DNA from: Thiobacillus sp. UBA6918
Lineage (GTDB): Bacteria; Pseudomonadota; Gammaproteobacteria; Burkholderiales; Thiobacillaceae
Assembly (NCBI GenBank): GCA_002450925.1
Contig: DKAU01000025.1
Span: forward strand, 1-6,851
Direction of reading: 5' to 3'
Length of the DNA stretch: 6,851 nt
The translations under genes were made by a program, and so were the position numbers. This document shows positions 1 to 5,851 of the stretch, in pieces. Below the pieces are notes generated by a model that did no database searches, had not been told where the DNA came from, and worked only from the letters and a program-made list of their open reading frames with translations. Within the stretch, counting starts at the first letter, position 1; each line of letters begins with the position of its first letter.

Positions 1-29
1 ATCCCATCCTCAAATCTTGCCAGCATGAG

Positions 30-100
30 AGGACGCTTTGGCCGAGAAGCGGACTTCAGCCTTTGCTAGGCCGACCGCCCGCTTCGGGTCGATTCCTGCC
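30..100. repeat. Cluster of short inverted repeats in non-coding DNA at the left edge
   Basis: Bases 1-104 hold no convincing gene: two plus frames hit early stops, and no start with a ribosome site is visible. The stretch contains nested short inverted repeats. CGCTT (34-38) pairs with AAGCG (47-51), AAGCGG (47-52) pairs with CCGCTT (79-84), and CGACC (72-76) pairs with GGTCG (87-91). GGCCGA occurs twice, at 40-45 and 69-74. The words AAGCGGAC and CCGCTTCGGGTCG resemble degenerate dispersed intergenic repeats that I recall from several proteobacteria, but this could not be checked. It lies just downstream of the lipoprotein gene ending at 105, so it might affect the 3' end of that transcript. 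It has no T-tract typical of an intrinsic terminator. Confidence 0.35.
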
Positions 101-104
101 TTTT

Positions 105-533
105 TCAAAAAGCATCAATCTTTACATTGGCCGAATTCATGTCATCCGGGCATTTGTCATAGGTCTTGGTAATAATGGCGTGATCCAGAGGATTGTATGT
201 GTCGACTGGTATCTCGGCTCTGTATCCGGGATTAAAGGTTCCAGACAAGGAAAATCTGTCTGTAGCAATGAGTTCCTTTGATGAGGAATAAACGGAAACC
301 TTGAATATGAGCAGGACGTAATTCTTGCTGCCATAGTTCTCGACACTGACTTTGCCTGCACAAACGGGTTTTTGATCGGCCAGTTGCAATGTCTCGTATT
401 GGAATGTTGCCTTGATGCCTTCTCGCGGCCAATCAAATTGGTAAATCCTTTTTACAGTATCGGTTTCAGGAATGCTGCCGCAACCGCCCAAGGACAAGCC
501 AAACAAAAGACAGAGAGCAATTCTAGTCAGCAT
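105..533 (-). CDS. Small lipoprotein of unknown function (142 aa)
   Basis: The protein starts with a short positively charged end (MLTR), a hydrophobic segment and a lipobox L-G-G-C with the lipidated cysteine at residue 18. It should therefore be exported and anchored in a membrane as a lipoprotein. The mature part (about 124 residues) looks like alternating beta strands. Residues 60-110 run Val-rich strand, Asn-Tyr-Gly turn, a strand with Val-Tyr-Ser, then Asn-Pro-Gly-Tyr before another strand. This is loosely reminiscent of small FxLYD-like beta-sandwich domains, a weak inference. Cys58 and Cys128 could form a disulfide outside the cytoplasm. The ATG at 531-533 has no strong Shine-Dalgarno sequence. 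The gene lies 35 bases after the DUF389 gene on the same strand and might be the last gene of that unit. I do not recognise the family. Confidence 0.82.
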   Translation of the reverse strand: MLTRIALCLLFGLSLGGCGSIPETDTVKRIYQFDWPREGIKATFQYETLQLADQKPVCAGKVSVENYGSKNYVLLIFKVSVYSSSKELIATDRFSLSGTFNPGYRAEIPVDTYNPLDHAIITKTYDKCPDDMNSANVKIDAF

Positions 534-568
534 TTTGGAAACTTAACCAAGTACAAATCTTCTCTGGA

Positions 569-1549
569 CTAGGCTGCAAGGCTACGCAAGTAGATCGCCA
601 CTGCAAGCAGCAGCAAGGTCAGGAACCATGCAGCAATATAGTTTCTGTTGGCACGCTTCGCCTTTTCTTTTTCCCACCATGTGCGTGGTGCAATGCCTTT
701 GACAAGAAACACGATCTTGCAGGACAGGTTGACGCTTACGATGTTGACGACAAGCAGAAGAGCCGCGCCAACGGCCAGTGAATAGAGCCCATGCCCTGCA
801 ACCAGGCCAAGCGTGACAGCAGGAGGCAGTAGAGCAACGGCAACCATCACCCCAACCAGCACGCTCGACAGGCCTGTGGTTAACGATAGTGCGGCAGCAG
901 ACCCGGACGCAAGGGCCAGGGCAATCGAGTCCATTCCAACGTTTGTTCGAGCAAGCAGTTCGCTGCTTAAATGGTCAAATGGCCAAACCATGCCAAGTGC
1001 AAAGGACAGAACCAGGGCGAGGCCAATTCCAGCGGCAAGCGCGAAGAGAGAACTGCGCATTAGCTTGATGTCTCCCAACGCAGTACCCAGCCCGAAGGCG
1101 AGGTTGGGGCCCAGCAGGGGGGCGATAACCATGGCGCCGATGACAACGGCGACGTTGTCTTCAATCAGTCCGATGGCTGCAACGATGGTTGAAAGAACCA
1201 CGAGCACGATGTAGTTGGCGTCGATGCGCGAGCTTTTTTCGACTTCTCCATAGAGTTCTTCTCGGGCGGCAACGGCTTTATCCTCTTCCTTTCGCTCAGG
1301 TTCTGGAGGCAGGGGCAAGGCGATTTCCACCGGGATGACATGGATATGCGTATCCGGCTGTGCGCTTAAAATGTTTTGAAGTGAGTCCAGTGCGGCCTGA
1401 ACCTTGTCGTTGGTCACATACATACGCATGACTTGGCGTCCTGATTCGTCTGTCAGGCCGACACGAAAGTCCTGAGCATCGTTCTGCTCGGCGATGGCTG
1501 CAACGGTTTCAGCATTGCCTTCGGCAGCGATAATTTCAATAAGCTTCAA
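569..1549 (-). CDS. DUF389 family membrane protein (TIGR00341-like, 326 aa)
   Basis: Residues 1-75 form a soluble alpha/beta domain opening with the MKLIEI strand usual in DUF389 proteins. A charged linker follows (about 80-108, rich in Glu and Lys). The membrane domain has roughly six to seven hydrophobic segments near 112-130, 133-156, 166-190, 206-222, 226-250, 254-284 and 304-323. The family hallmark VIGAMVIAPLLGP lies at 136-148, and a second Leu-Leu-Pro-Pro motif lies near 240-243. The biochemical function of the family is not established; a transport role is only presumed. The start is TTG, supported by an AGAGGAG ribosome site nine bases upstream and by the conserved N-terminus. The first 14 bases overlap the end of the VIT gene, so translation is probably coupled. 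No domain is missing compared with single-copy DUF389 proteins. Confidence 0.92.
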   Translation of the reverse strand: MKLIEIIAAEGNAETVAAIAEQNDAQDFRVGLTDESGRQVMRMYVTNDKVQAALDSLQNILSAQPDTHIHVIPVEIALPLPPEPERKEEDKAVAAREELYGEVEKSSRIDANYIVLVVLSTIVAAIGLIEDNVAVVIGAMVIAPLLGPNLAFGLGTALGDIKLMRSSLFALAAGIGLALVLSFALGMVWPFDHLSSELLARTNVGMDSIALALASGSAAALSLTTGLSSVLVGVMVAVALLPPAVTLGLVAGHGLYSLAVGAALLLVVNIVSVNLSCKIVFLVKGIAPRTWWEKEKAKRANRNYIAAWFLTLLLLAVAIYLRSLAA

Positions 1550-2315
1550 TTCCCAGTGCTCCTCTCAACAAGAAACCGGTCACAAATGCGAGTGCGGATG
1601 CCATCCCCCCGGTTAAAAGGGTACCGATACCGGAGCGGATAACAGCTTTCTGGAAAATGGCACCTTTAATCATGCCGATCACCAGGAAAACCATGGCGGC
1701 CAAGCCAGCGCTCAGGTAAAACTGTAAATCAGTTCCCAGGCTGACAAACAATAAAGGCATTAGGGGAATGGCACCAAGCGTCAAAAATGATGAAAACGTC
1801 ACCAAAGCAGATTTCATGGGAATGGGACCCACTCTTTGCAAACCGTATTCTTCGGTCAGCATGGTTTCCACCCAGATCCTGCGATCTTGGGTAATGGTGT
1901 TTACGACCTTCTCGAGCAACTCACCACTGAAGCCTTTGTTACCAAAAATTTGGCGAATTTCCTCCAGTTCGCCTTCTGGAATCTCATCGATGTGCGATTC
2001 TTCTGTTTTTCTGGCAGCCTCAACCTGTTCGATTTGTGCCTTGACCGATTCATAGTTGCTGACAGCCATACTAAAACCGTCCGCGATCAAGTTGGCAAAT
2101 CCCAAAATGATGGCGACCGAAGACGGGAAACCAGCCCCCACCACCCCGGCAACAACAGCAAAGGTAGTCACGCATCCGTCTATGCCGCCCAATACAGCAT
2201 CGGCCACGTTCTGGGATGGCCGACGATACTGAAGTCGTGTCCTTACAGCTTCAGGAAGATGTTCTGCAAAAAGCTTGGTGCGTATTCGTTCTTTCATTGG
2301 ACGCTCTGCGCTCAC
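1536..2315 (-). CDS. VIT1/CCC1-type vacuolar iron transporter family protein (259 aa)
   Basis: Members of this family move Fe2+ or Mn2+ across membranes, as yeast CCC1 and plant VIT1 do; bacterial homologues are less studied. The layout fits: TM1 near 38-60 with the conserved Asp46 (Gly-Gly-Ile-Asp-Gly), TM2 near 65-88 with ADGFSM (78-83), a long acidic cytosolic helical region (about 90-160) and three C-terminal TM segments (near 168-192, 198-222 and 229-252). Glutamates at 96, 99, 105, 106, 114, 116, 118 and 119 could form the cytosolic metal site. The TM2 position that is Glu in plant VIT1 appears to be Asn75, while Met83 is kept. The longest reading starts with GTG at 2313-2315, just after an in-frame TGA; an ATG at codon 7 (2295-2297) is equally plausible, since neither has a good ribosome site. 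It overlaps the DUF389 gene by 14 bases. Confidence 0.9.
   Translation of the reverse strand: MSAERPMKERIRTKLFAEHLPEAVRTRLQYRRPSQNVADAVLGGIDGCVTTFAVVAGVVGAGFPSSVAIILGFANLIADGFSMAVSNYESVKAQIEQVEAARKTEESHIDEIPEGELEEIRQIFGNKGFSGELLEKVVNTITQDRRIWVETMLTEEYGLQRVGPIPMKSALVTFSSFLTLGAIPLMPLLFVSLGTDLQFYLSAGLAAMVFLVIGMIKGAIFQKAVIRSGIGTLLTGGMASALAFVTGFLLRGALGIEAY
1559..1565 (-). promoter_or_regulatory. Shine-Dalgarno site that fixes the TTG start of the DUF389 gene
   Basis: On the minus strand this reads AGAGGAG, nine bases before the TTG at 1547-1549. It lies inside the 3' end of the VIT coding sequence. It is much stronger than the site before the VIT gene itself, and it supports the unusual TTG start and independent or coupled re-initiation there. 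Confidence 0.7.
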
Positions 2316-2439
2316 TATTTTTAAAGGTCACAAGCATTGATGACAACAATAGACTTGGTTTACATGCAAAATCTATTTATTCATTCATCCACACGTACAA
2401 GTAAGGCGAAAGTGAAATAGCTGTTATGAAAGACGATGG
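2316..2439 (-). promoter_or_regulatory. Intergenic gap likely holding the promoter of the VIT-DUF389 unit
   Basis: This AT-rich 124-base gap separates the CxCADD gene (ends at 2440) from the VIT gene on the same strand. One candidate promoter has minus-strand TTGTCA (2341-2346), a 17-base spacer and TAAAAA (2318-2323). That would start the transcript at or inside the annotated GTG and would favour the ATG at codon 7. Another has TTGCAT (2364-2369), an 18-base spacer and TGTCAT (2340-2345). Both match only partly. I see no hairpin with a T-run that would end the upstream unit, and no recognisable Fur- or MntR-type palindrome. Confidence 0.3.
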
Positions 2440-2784
2440 TCAATCAGAAAGCAACTTGACCGAGGTTTCTGCTGTTTTTTTATCAATTAACAGCAGAATC
2501 TCACAGTACTCGTTGTGTTCGCTCATGGGCGTAGGGTCGTCGGCGCAACTGCAGCCGGCAATGATGCCGGAATAGAAGATTCCGGCTTTGGCATTGATAA
2601 ACCCCGGGTTCTCTGAAACGTTGAGGATCAGGACCTTGAAACCGCTGTCTGAAACATGGCTGCTGATAGATAGCGCTTGTTGCAGGGGGAGCTGGCTGGC
2701 TTCAAGTAGCTCGATTTCCTTTTTGAGCGTTTCCTTGAAGCCGGGTGTCCCCCAGGACTTCAATGATTCGGGAAGTTTCAGCAT
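2440..2784 (-). CDS. Conserved-looking hypothetical protein with CxCADD motif (114 aa)
   Basis: This is a small cytosolic-type protein with no signal peptide or membrane segment. Residues 1-45 look helical (LKLPESLKSW, then a Lys/Glu/Leu-rich helix). The rest looks like beta strands: a hydrophobic strand KVLILNV (50-56), then AGIFYSGIIAGCSC (67-80), ADDPTP (81-86) and EYCEILLLI (92-100). Cys78, Cys80, Asp82, Asp83 and Cys94 are candidates for metal or redox chemistry, which is inference only. The reading can be extended one codon to a TTG at 2785-2787. The ATG at 2782-2784 is better, because AAGG (2789-2792) lies four bases before it. It starts six bases after the FKBP stop codon, so it is almost certainly co-transcribed with the FKBP gene. 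I do not recognise the family. Confidence 0.85.
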   Translation of the reverse strand: MLKLPESLKSWGTPGFKETLKKEIELLEASQLPLQQALSISSHVSDSGFKVLILNVSENPGFINAKAGIFYSGIIAGCSCADDPTPMSEHNEYCEILLLIDKKTAETSVKLLSD

Positions 2785-2790
2785 CAAGCC

Positions 2791-3117
2791 TTATCTGACG
2801 GCCAGCAGTTCCACTTCAAATACCAGGGTAGCATTGGGTGGAATGACGCCACCTGCACCACGGCTGCCATAGCCGAGTTCGGGCGGAATGGTCAGCTTGC
2901 GCTTGCCGCCCACTTTCATGCCGGCCACACCCTGATCCCAGCCACGGATGACATGGCCTGCTCCAAGCGGGAAGTCGAACGGGTCATTGCGGTCCTTGCT
3001 GGAATCGAACTTCATGCCGTTGGTTAGCCAGCCGGTGTAATGCACGACCACGGTTTTCCCGGGAAGCGCTTCGTCGCCGGTGCCGGCTTGCAGGTCTTCG
3101 ATGATGAGTTCTGACAT
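2791..3117 (-). CDS. FKBP-type peptidyl-prolyl cis-trans isomerase (108 aa, cytosolic)
   Basis: It catalyses cis-trans isomerisation of Xaa-Pro bonds and so helps protein folding. The whole protein is one FKBP domain of minimal FKBP12 size, without signal peptide, dimerisation domain or inserted chaperone domain, so it should act in the cytosol. All pocket residues known from FKBP12 are present, shifted by one: Tyr27, Phe37, Asp38, Phe47, Val56, Ile57, Trp60, Tyr83, Ile92 and Phe100. Motifs include VVVHYTGWL (23-31), GAGHVIRGWDQG (52-63) and ELGYGSRGAGG (80-90). The ATG start is backed by an AAGGAG ribosome site five bases upstream (3123-3128). It lies 18 bases after the lipoprotein gene and six bases before the CxCADD gene, third in the selO unit. 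Confidence 0.97.
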   Translation of the reverse strand: MSELIIEDLQAGTGDEALPGKTVVVHYTGWLTNGMKFDSSKDRNDPFDFPLGAGHVIRGWDQGVAGMKVGGKRKLTIPPELGYGSRGAGGVIPPNATLVFEVELLAVR

Positions 3118-3135
3118 GTTTACTCCTTGTTCAAT

Positions 3136-3846
3136 TCAAATTGGAAGAAAAATGAGGCTTGCAGCATTGATGACGCTGAAGCGGATGGTTCGGTTGGTCT
3201 TGTCCTCAATGATACGTGCTATCAAATCCTGGGTGGCGATGAGCTTGCCGAATTCGCGCTCGAAGCTGAGATTGGCAATGCCGTCAGGCCCGACACCATT
3301 GGTCAGGAACAACAACTCGCCATTTGCATTTTTGGCGTTGGATAGCCTCCACACGGCGATCTCGATATTGCGCGCACCGTTGTACAGGGATTGCGGATCG
3401 AGCGTATCAAGTACATAGATCTCGGTTTTGTGTTTGTAGGTGGCCATGACCATGGTAAGCAGGCCGTTCATCAGCGCTTCGATGCGGTCGCCTGCATAGT
3501 CCTCGGCAAAGGCGCTATTGATGCTGGCTTGCCAGTCCAGGTTGCGGCGCGAAGACAGGTGCCAATGGTTGACAGGGTCGAATATCCTGGCGACAGCGGC
3601 TTCGGCGTTATCCAATCCACCCTTGCGAAACTCGGCAGGGTTCCGTCTGTAGAGCTTTTCGGTCAGCTTTTTCATCAAGGCGATGGTTTCGCGCTGGGAA
3701 ACCTCGGTGACGTCATCGATGTCGCTTTTGGCGATGCCGGCAAGGCTAATGGGTCGTTCGGTGGTGGTGCCATCCTTGCGTTGTATGGGTTTGCCGGAAC
3801 ACGCCGCAAGGCTAAGGCAGATAAGCAGAGTTAAAACGGTTTTCAC
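3136..3846 (-). CDS. Lipoprotein of unknown function downstream of selO (236 aa)
   Basis: The N-terminus is a lipoprotein signal peptide with lipobox L-A-A-C and lipidated Cys16, followed by Ser-Gly-Lys. Ser at +2 fits outer-membrane sorting. The mature domain of about 220 residues is mostly helical by eye. It has a charged stretch near 40-75 (MKKLTEKLYRRNP), a moderately hydrophobic helix near 125-137 (ALMNGLLTMVMATY) and an Arg/Ile-rich end closing in FLPI. There is no second transmembrane helix and no motif I can tie to an enzyme. The start is GTG (3844-3846), whose first base is the last base of the selO TAG, giving a one-base overlap and probable translational coupling. No clear ribosome site precedes it. 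Position between selO and the FKBP gene suggests a shared transcript. The role is unknown. Confidence 0.87.
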   Translation of the reverse strand: MKTVLTLLICLSLAACSGKPIQRKDGTTTERPISLAGIAKSDIDDVTEVSQRETIALMKKLTEKLYRRNPAEFRKGGLDNAEAAVARIFDPVNHWHLSSRRNLDWQASINSAFAEDYAGDRIEALMNGLLTMVMATYKHKTEIYVLDTLDPQSLYNGARNIEIAVWRLSNAKNANGELLFLTNGVGPDGIANLSFEREFGKLIATQDLIARIIEDKTNRTIRFSVINAASLIFLPI

Positions 3847-5312
3847 TATGACGAACAGCTAACTTCAATGGATTTTGCCCAGTCGGGCGGCTCCTTCGCA
3901 TAGTCCTCGAATTCGGGTTGCTCGTCAAAGGGTTTGGACAGGATGAGCCTCAACTTTTCAATTTCCGTGTAGTCGCGCTCATCGCGTGCCTTGCGAATGG
4001 CGACTTCAGCCAGATAGTTTCTCAATACGTACTTGGGGTTGACTCGGTTCATTCGTACCGCGCGAACTTCATCATTGCTTCCAATTGCACGCAACCTCTC
4101 GGAATATTTGCTGGCCCAGGCATCAAAAGCTTCGCGCACCAGGAACTGGTCACGGATGGCCGAATTGACCGCGCCTTCGCCAGAATCGAACTTTGCTAGC
4201 GAACGGAACAGATTCGTGTAGTCAACACGGTTCTGCGCCATCAGGTCGAGCAGGTTTGTCACCAGCGGGGCGGATTCTTCTTCGAAAGGCAACCCAAGCT
4301 TTTCACACATCAAGCGCATGTATTCGGTGGCAAAGGTTTCGCCATATATTGACAGAGCATCCTGAGCGTCTTCCAATTCCATCAAGGGCAGCAGCGCCTG
4401 AGCGAGGCATGTGCAGTTCCATGCGCCGATATTGGGCTGCTGGTCATAGGCATAGCGGCCATCGTGGTCGGAGTGGTTGCAGATATAGCCGGGATCGTAG
4501 GCCTCCATGAAACCGTATGGCCCGTAATCAAGTGTCAGCCCGATGATCGACATGTTGTCGGTATTCATTACCCCATGACAGAAACCGACTGCCTGCCATT
4601 GCGCCATAAGTATTGCCGTGCGTCTTGTGACTTCGCGGACCAGGACAGAATAGGGCTTGGCATCTTCAAGCAGCTCAGGGAAGTAGTGTGTCAGGGTGAA
4701 GTCGGCCAGAGTTTTGATATCGTCTAGCTGATTGCGGTAGAAAAACACCTCGAAGCTGCCGAAGCGTATGAAGGTGGGGGAAAGCCTCGTAACCAACGCG
4801 CCTGTTTCCACACTTTCTCGCATGACTGGCATGTCGGTGCCAGTGATGCACAGAGCGCGCGTAGTGGGGATGCCGAGGCCGTGCATGGCTTCGGAACACA
4901 GGTATTCACGGATGGAAGATCGCAGGACCGCACGGCCGTCGCCGCCGCGAGAATAGGGTGTGCGCCCGGCCCCTTTCAACTGAATTTCCCAGCGGCCATT
5001 GTCAGGATGGGCAGCCTCGCCAATCAAAATGGCGCGTCCATCGCCCAGTTGCGGAACATAATGGCCGAACTGGTGACCGGCATAGATTGCAGAGAGAGTA
5101 TCCGAACCATCCAGCTTTGCGTTGCCGGAAAAGGCTGCTACAAAATCCGGGTGATGTGCCAGATCATGTTGTAATCCCAGAAGATCGAAGGCATCAGGGT
5201 TCCAAGCGACCAGGTACGGGTCAGGCACAGGCGTGGGATCAAGTCTCGTATGGAAAGACTCGGAAAGCGTCGCGTAGCGGTTATTGAAAACCAGGTATTG
5301 CAAGGGGTTCAT
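3846..5312 (-). CDS. selO: Protein adenylyltransferase SelO (YdiU family pseudokinase, 488 aa)
   Basis: SelO transfers AMP from ATP to Ser, Thr or Tyr side chains of target proteins. It has a kinase-like fold that binds ATP in flipped orientation. Length is normal (E. coli SelO has 478 residues). The glycine-rich region QLGDGR is at 88-93, followed by LKGAGRTPYSRGGDGR (112-127) and SSIREYLCSEAM (132-143). Residues matching the studied Pseudomonas enzyme are present at the same numbers: Arg93, Lys113, Glu136, Arg176, Asp252, Asn253 and metal-binding Asp262. Cys278 (in ICNHSDHDGRY) and Cys486 match the pair that forms a regulatory disulfide in E. coli SelO. The protein ends Cys-Ser-Ser, the place where animal SelO carries selenocysteine. 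It is first in a four-gene unit and divergent from the DoxX gene. The ATG start has only a weak AGGG upstream. The enzyme looks intact. Confidence 0.97.
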   Translation of the reverse strand: MNPLQYLVFNNRYATLSESFHTRLDPTPVPDPYLVAWNPDAFDLLGLQHDLAHHPDFVAAFSGNAKLDGSDTLSAIYAGHQFGHYVPQLGDGRAILIGEAAHPDNGRWEIQLKGAGRTPYSRGGDGRAVLRSSIREYLCSEAMHGLGIPTTRALCITGTDMPVMRESVETGALVTRLSPTFIRFGSFEVFFYRNQLDDIKTLADFTLTHYFPELLEDAKPYSVLVREVTRRTAILMAQWQAVGFCHGVMNTDNMSIIGLTLDYGPYGFMEAYDPGYICNHSDHDGRYAYDQQPNIGAWNCTCLAQALLPLMELEDAQDALSIYGETFATEYMRLMCEKLGLPFEEESAPLVTNLLDLMAQNRVDYTNLFRSLAKFDSGEGAVNSAIRDQFLVREAFDAWASKYSERLRAIGSNDEVRAVRMNRVNPKYVLRNYLAEVAIRKARDERDYTEIEKLRLILSKPFDEQPEFEDYAKEPPDWAKSIEVSCSS

Positions 5313-5387
5313 GCCCTATAGTTTATTGGCTGTAAGGGAATAAATGACCCGGCGACCAACATGAGAATTCAATGACAAGGAGGGGAA
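5313..5387. promoter_or_regulatory. Divergent promoter region between selO and the DoxX gene
   Basis: These 75 bases must carry the start signals for selO (minus) and the DoxX-tal pair (plus), unless the plus promoter is elsewhere. No convincing -35/-10 pair is visible on either strand. The best minus-strand -10 candidate is TAAACT, only a few bases from the selO ATG. The right end holds the DoxX ribosome site. The close back-to-back layout would allow shared control, but no operator palindrome stands out. Confidence 0.4.
5377..5383 (+). promoter_or_regulatory. Strong Shine-Dalgarno site of the DoxX gene
   Basis: AAGGAGG lies four bases before the ATG at 5388-5390. It decides this start over the in-frame ATG at codon 6. 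It is the strongest ribosome site in the window, suggesting efficient translation of the membrane protein. Confidence 0.8.
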
Positions 5388-5849
5388 ATGTTTATTACAA
5401 GCATGGTTCAGCGTGGGTTGATCATTCTTGATGGCATCGGCAACTGGTTGCCCAACCTGGCGATCCGTTTTCTTCTGGCTTACGAATTCTGGGAAGCAGG
5501 CATCATGAAATTCAATGGCGAGAACTGGTTCGAGGCCATCAAAGACCAGTTTCCGTTTCCTTTTAATGTGATTCCGACGGATATCAGCTGGCAAATTGCG
5601 ATGTGGTCTGAACTGATCGGCCCGGTTCTGCTGGTGCTGGGGCTTGGAACGCGCTTTGCCAGTGTGTCCTTGATCATCCTGACCATCGTGGCATGGGCCA
5701 GTGTCCATGCAGGCAATGGCTACAACGTATGCGACAACGGATACCAGTTGCCTTTGATGTACCTGGTTCTATTCCTGCCGTTATTGTTCCGAGGGCCCGG
5801 AAAGCTGTCTATCGATTACTCGATCAGAAGGCATTACGCCATGGACTAG
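5388..5849 (+). CDS. DoxX family membrane protein (153 aa)
   Basis: DoxX-family proteins are small four-helix inner-membrane proteins; some are quinol- or thiol-linked redox partners, but most have no assigned function. Hydrophobic segments lie near 21-40 (with RFLLAYEFWEAGIMKF), 68-86 (ELIGPVLLVLGLGTRF follows), 90-108 and 119-135. The typical family signs are Gly38 and Lys41 at the end of helix 1, the Gly-Pro and Gly-Leu-Gly-Thr-Arg pattern in helix 2, and the closing GPGKLSID (136-143). A loop with Tyr-Asn-Val-Cys-Asp-Asn-Gly-Tyr (112-119) holds the only cysteine, Cys115. Between helices 1 and 2 there is an unusually Phe/Pro-rich loop (54-63). The start is backed by AAGGAGG. It is divergent from selO and 32 bases upstream of tal, so DoxX and tal probably share a transcript. 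Confidence 0.88.
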   Translation: MFITSMVQRGLIILDGIGNWLPNLAIRFLLAYEFWEAGIMKFNGENWFEAIKDQFPFPFNVIPTDISWQIAMWSELIGPVLLVLGLGTRFASVSLIILTIVAWASVHAGNGYNVCDNGYQLPLMYLVLFLPLLFRGPGKLSIDYSIRRHYAMD

Positions 5850-5851
5850 AC

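Noticed and set aside
98..114. TTTTTCAAAAA symmetric stretch at the end of the small lipoprotein gene, considered as a terminator
   Set aside because: It spans the stop codon, has an A/T-only stem with almost no loop, and no following T-run, so it does not look like an intrinsic terminator.
813..1214. Open frame of 133 codons on the plus strand
   Set aside because: It lies fully opposite the DUF389 gene, is low-complexity (Ala, Ser, Thr, Arg-rich) and has no family motif; it is a shadow of the real gene.
1836..2324. Open frame of 162 codons on the plus strand
   Set aside because: It is antisense to the VIT gene with no ribosome site or recognisable domain; the minus-strand protein has clear family motifs.
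2440..2787. TTG start one codon upstream for the CxCADD protein
   Set aside because: The AAGG site is too close to the TTG (one base) and well placed for the ATG that follows.
2334..3174. Eleven-base direct repeat GCATTGATGAC at 2334-2344 and 3164-3174
   Set aside because: The second copy is inside the lipoprotein coding region and no further copies or flanking similarity were seen; chance is likely.
3391..3834. Open frame of 147 codons on the plus strand
   Set aside because: It is antisense to the 236-residue lipoprotein, which has a proper signal peptide and coupling to selO.
5316..5708. Open frame of 130 codons on the minus strand opposite the DoxX gene
   Set aside because: The DoxX frame has a strong ribosome site and membrane pattern; the opposite frame is rich in His, Gln and Arg and lacks motifs.
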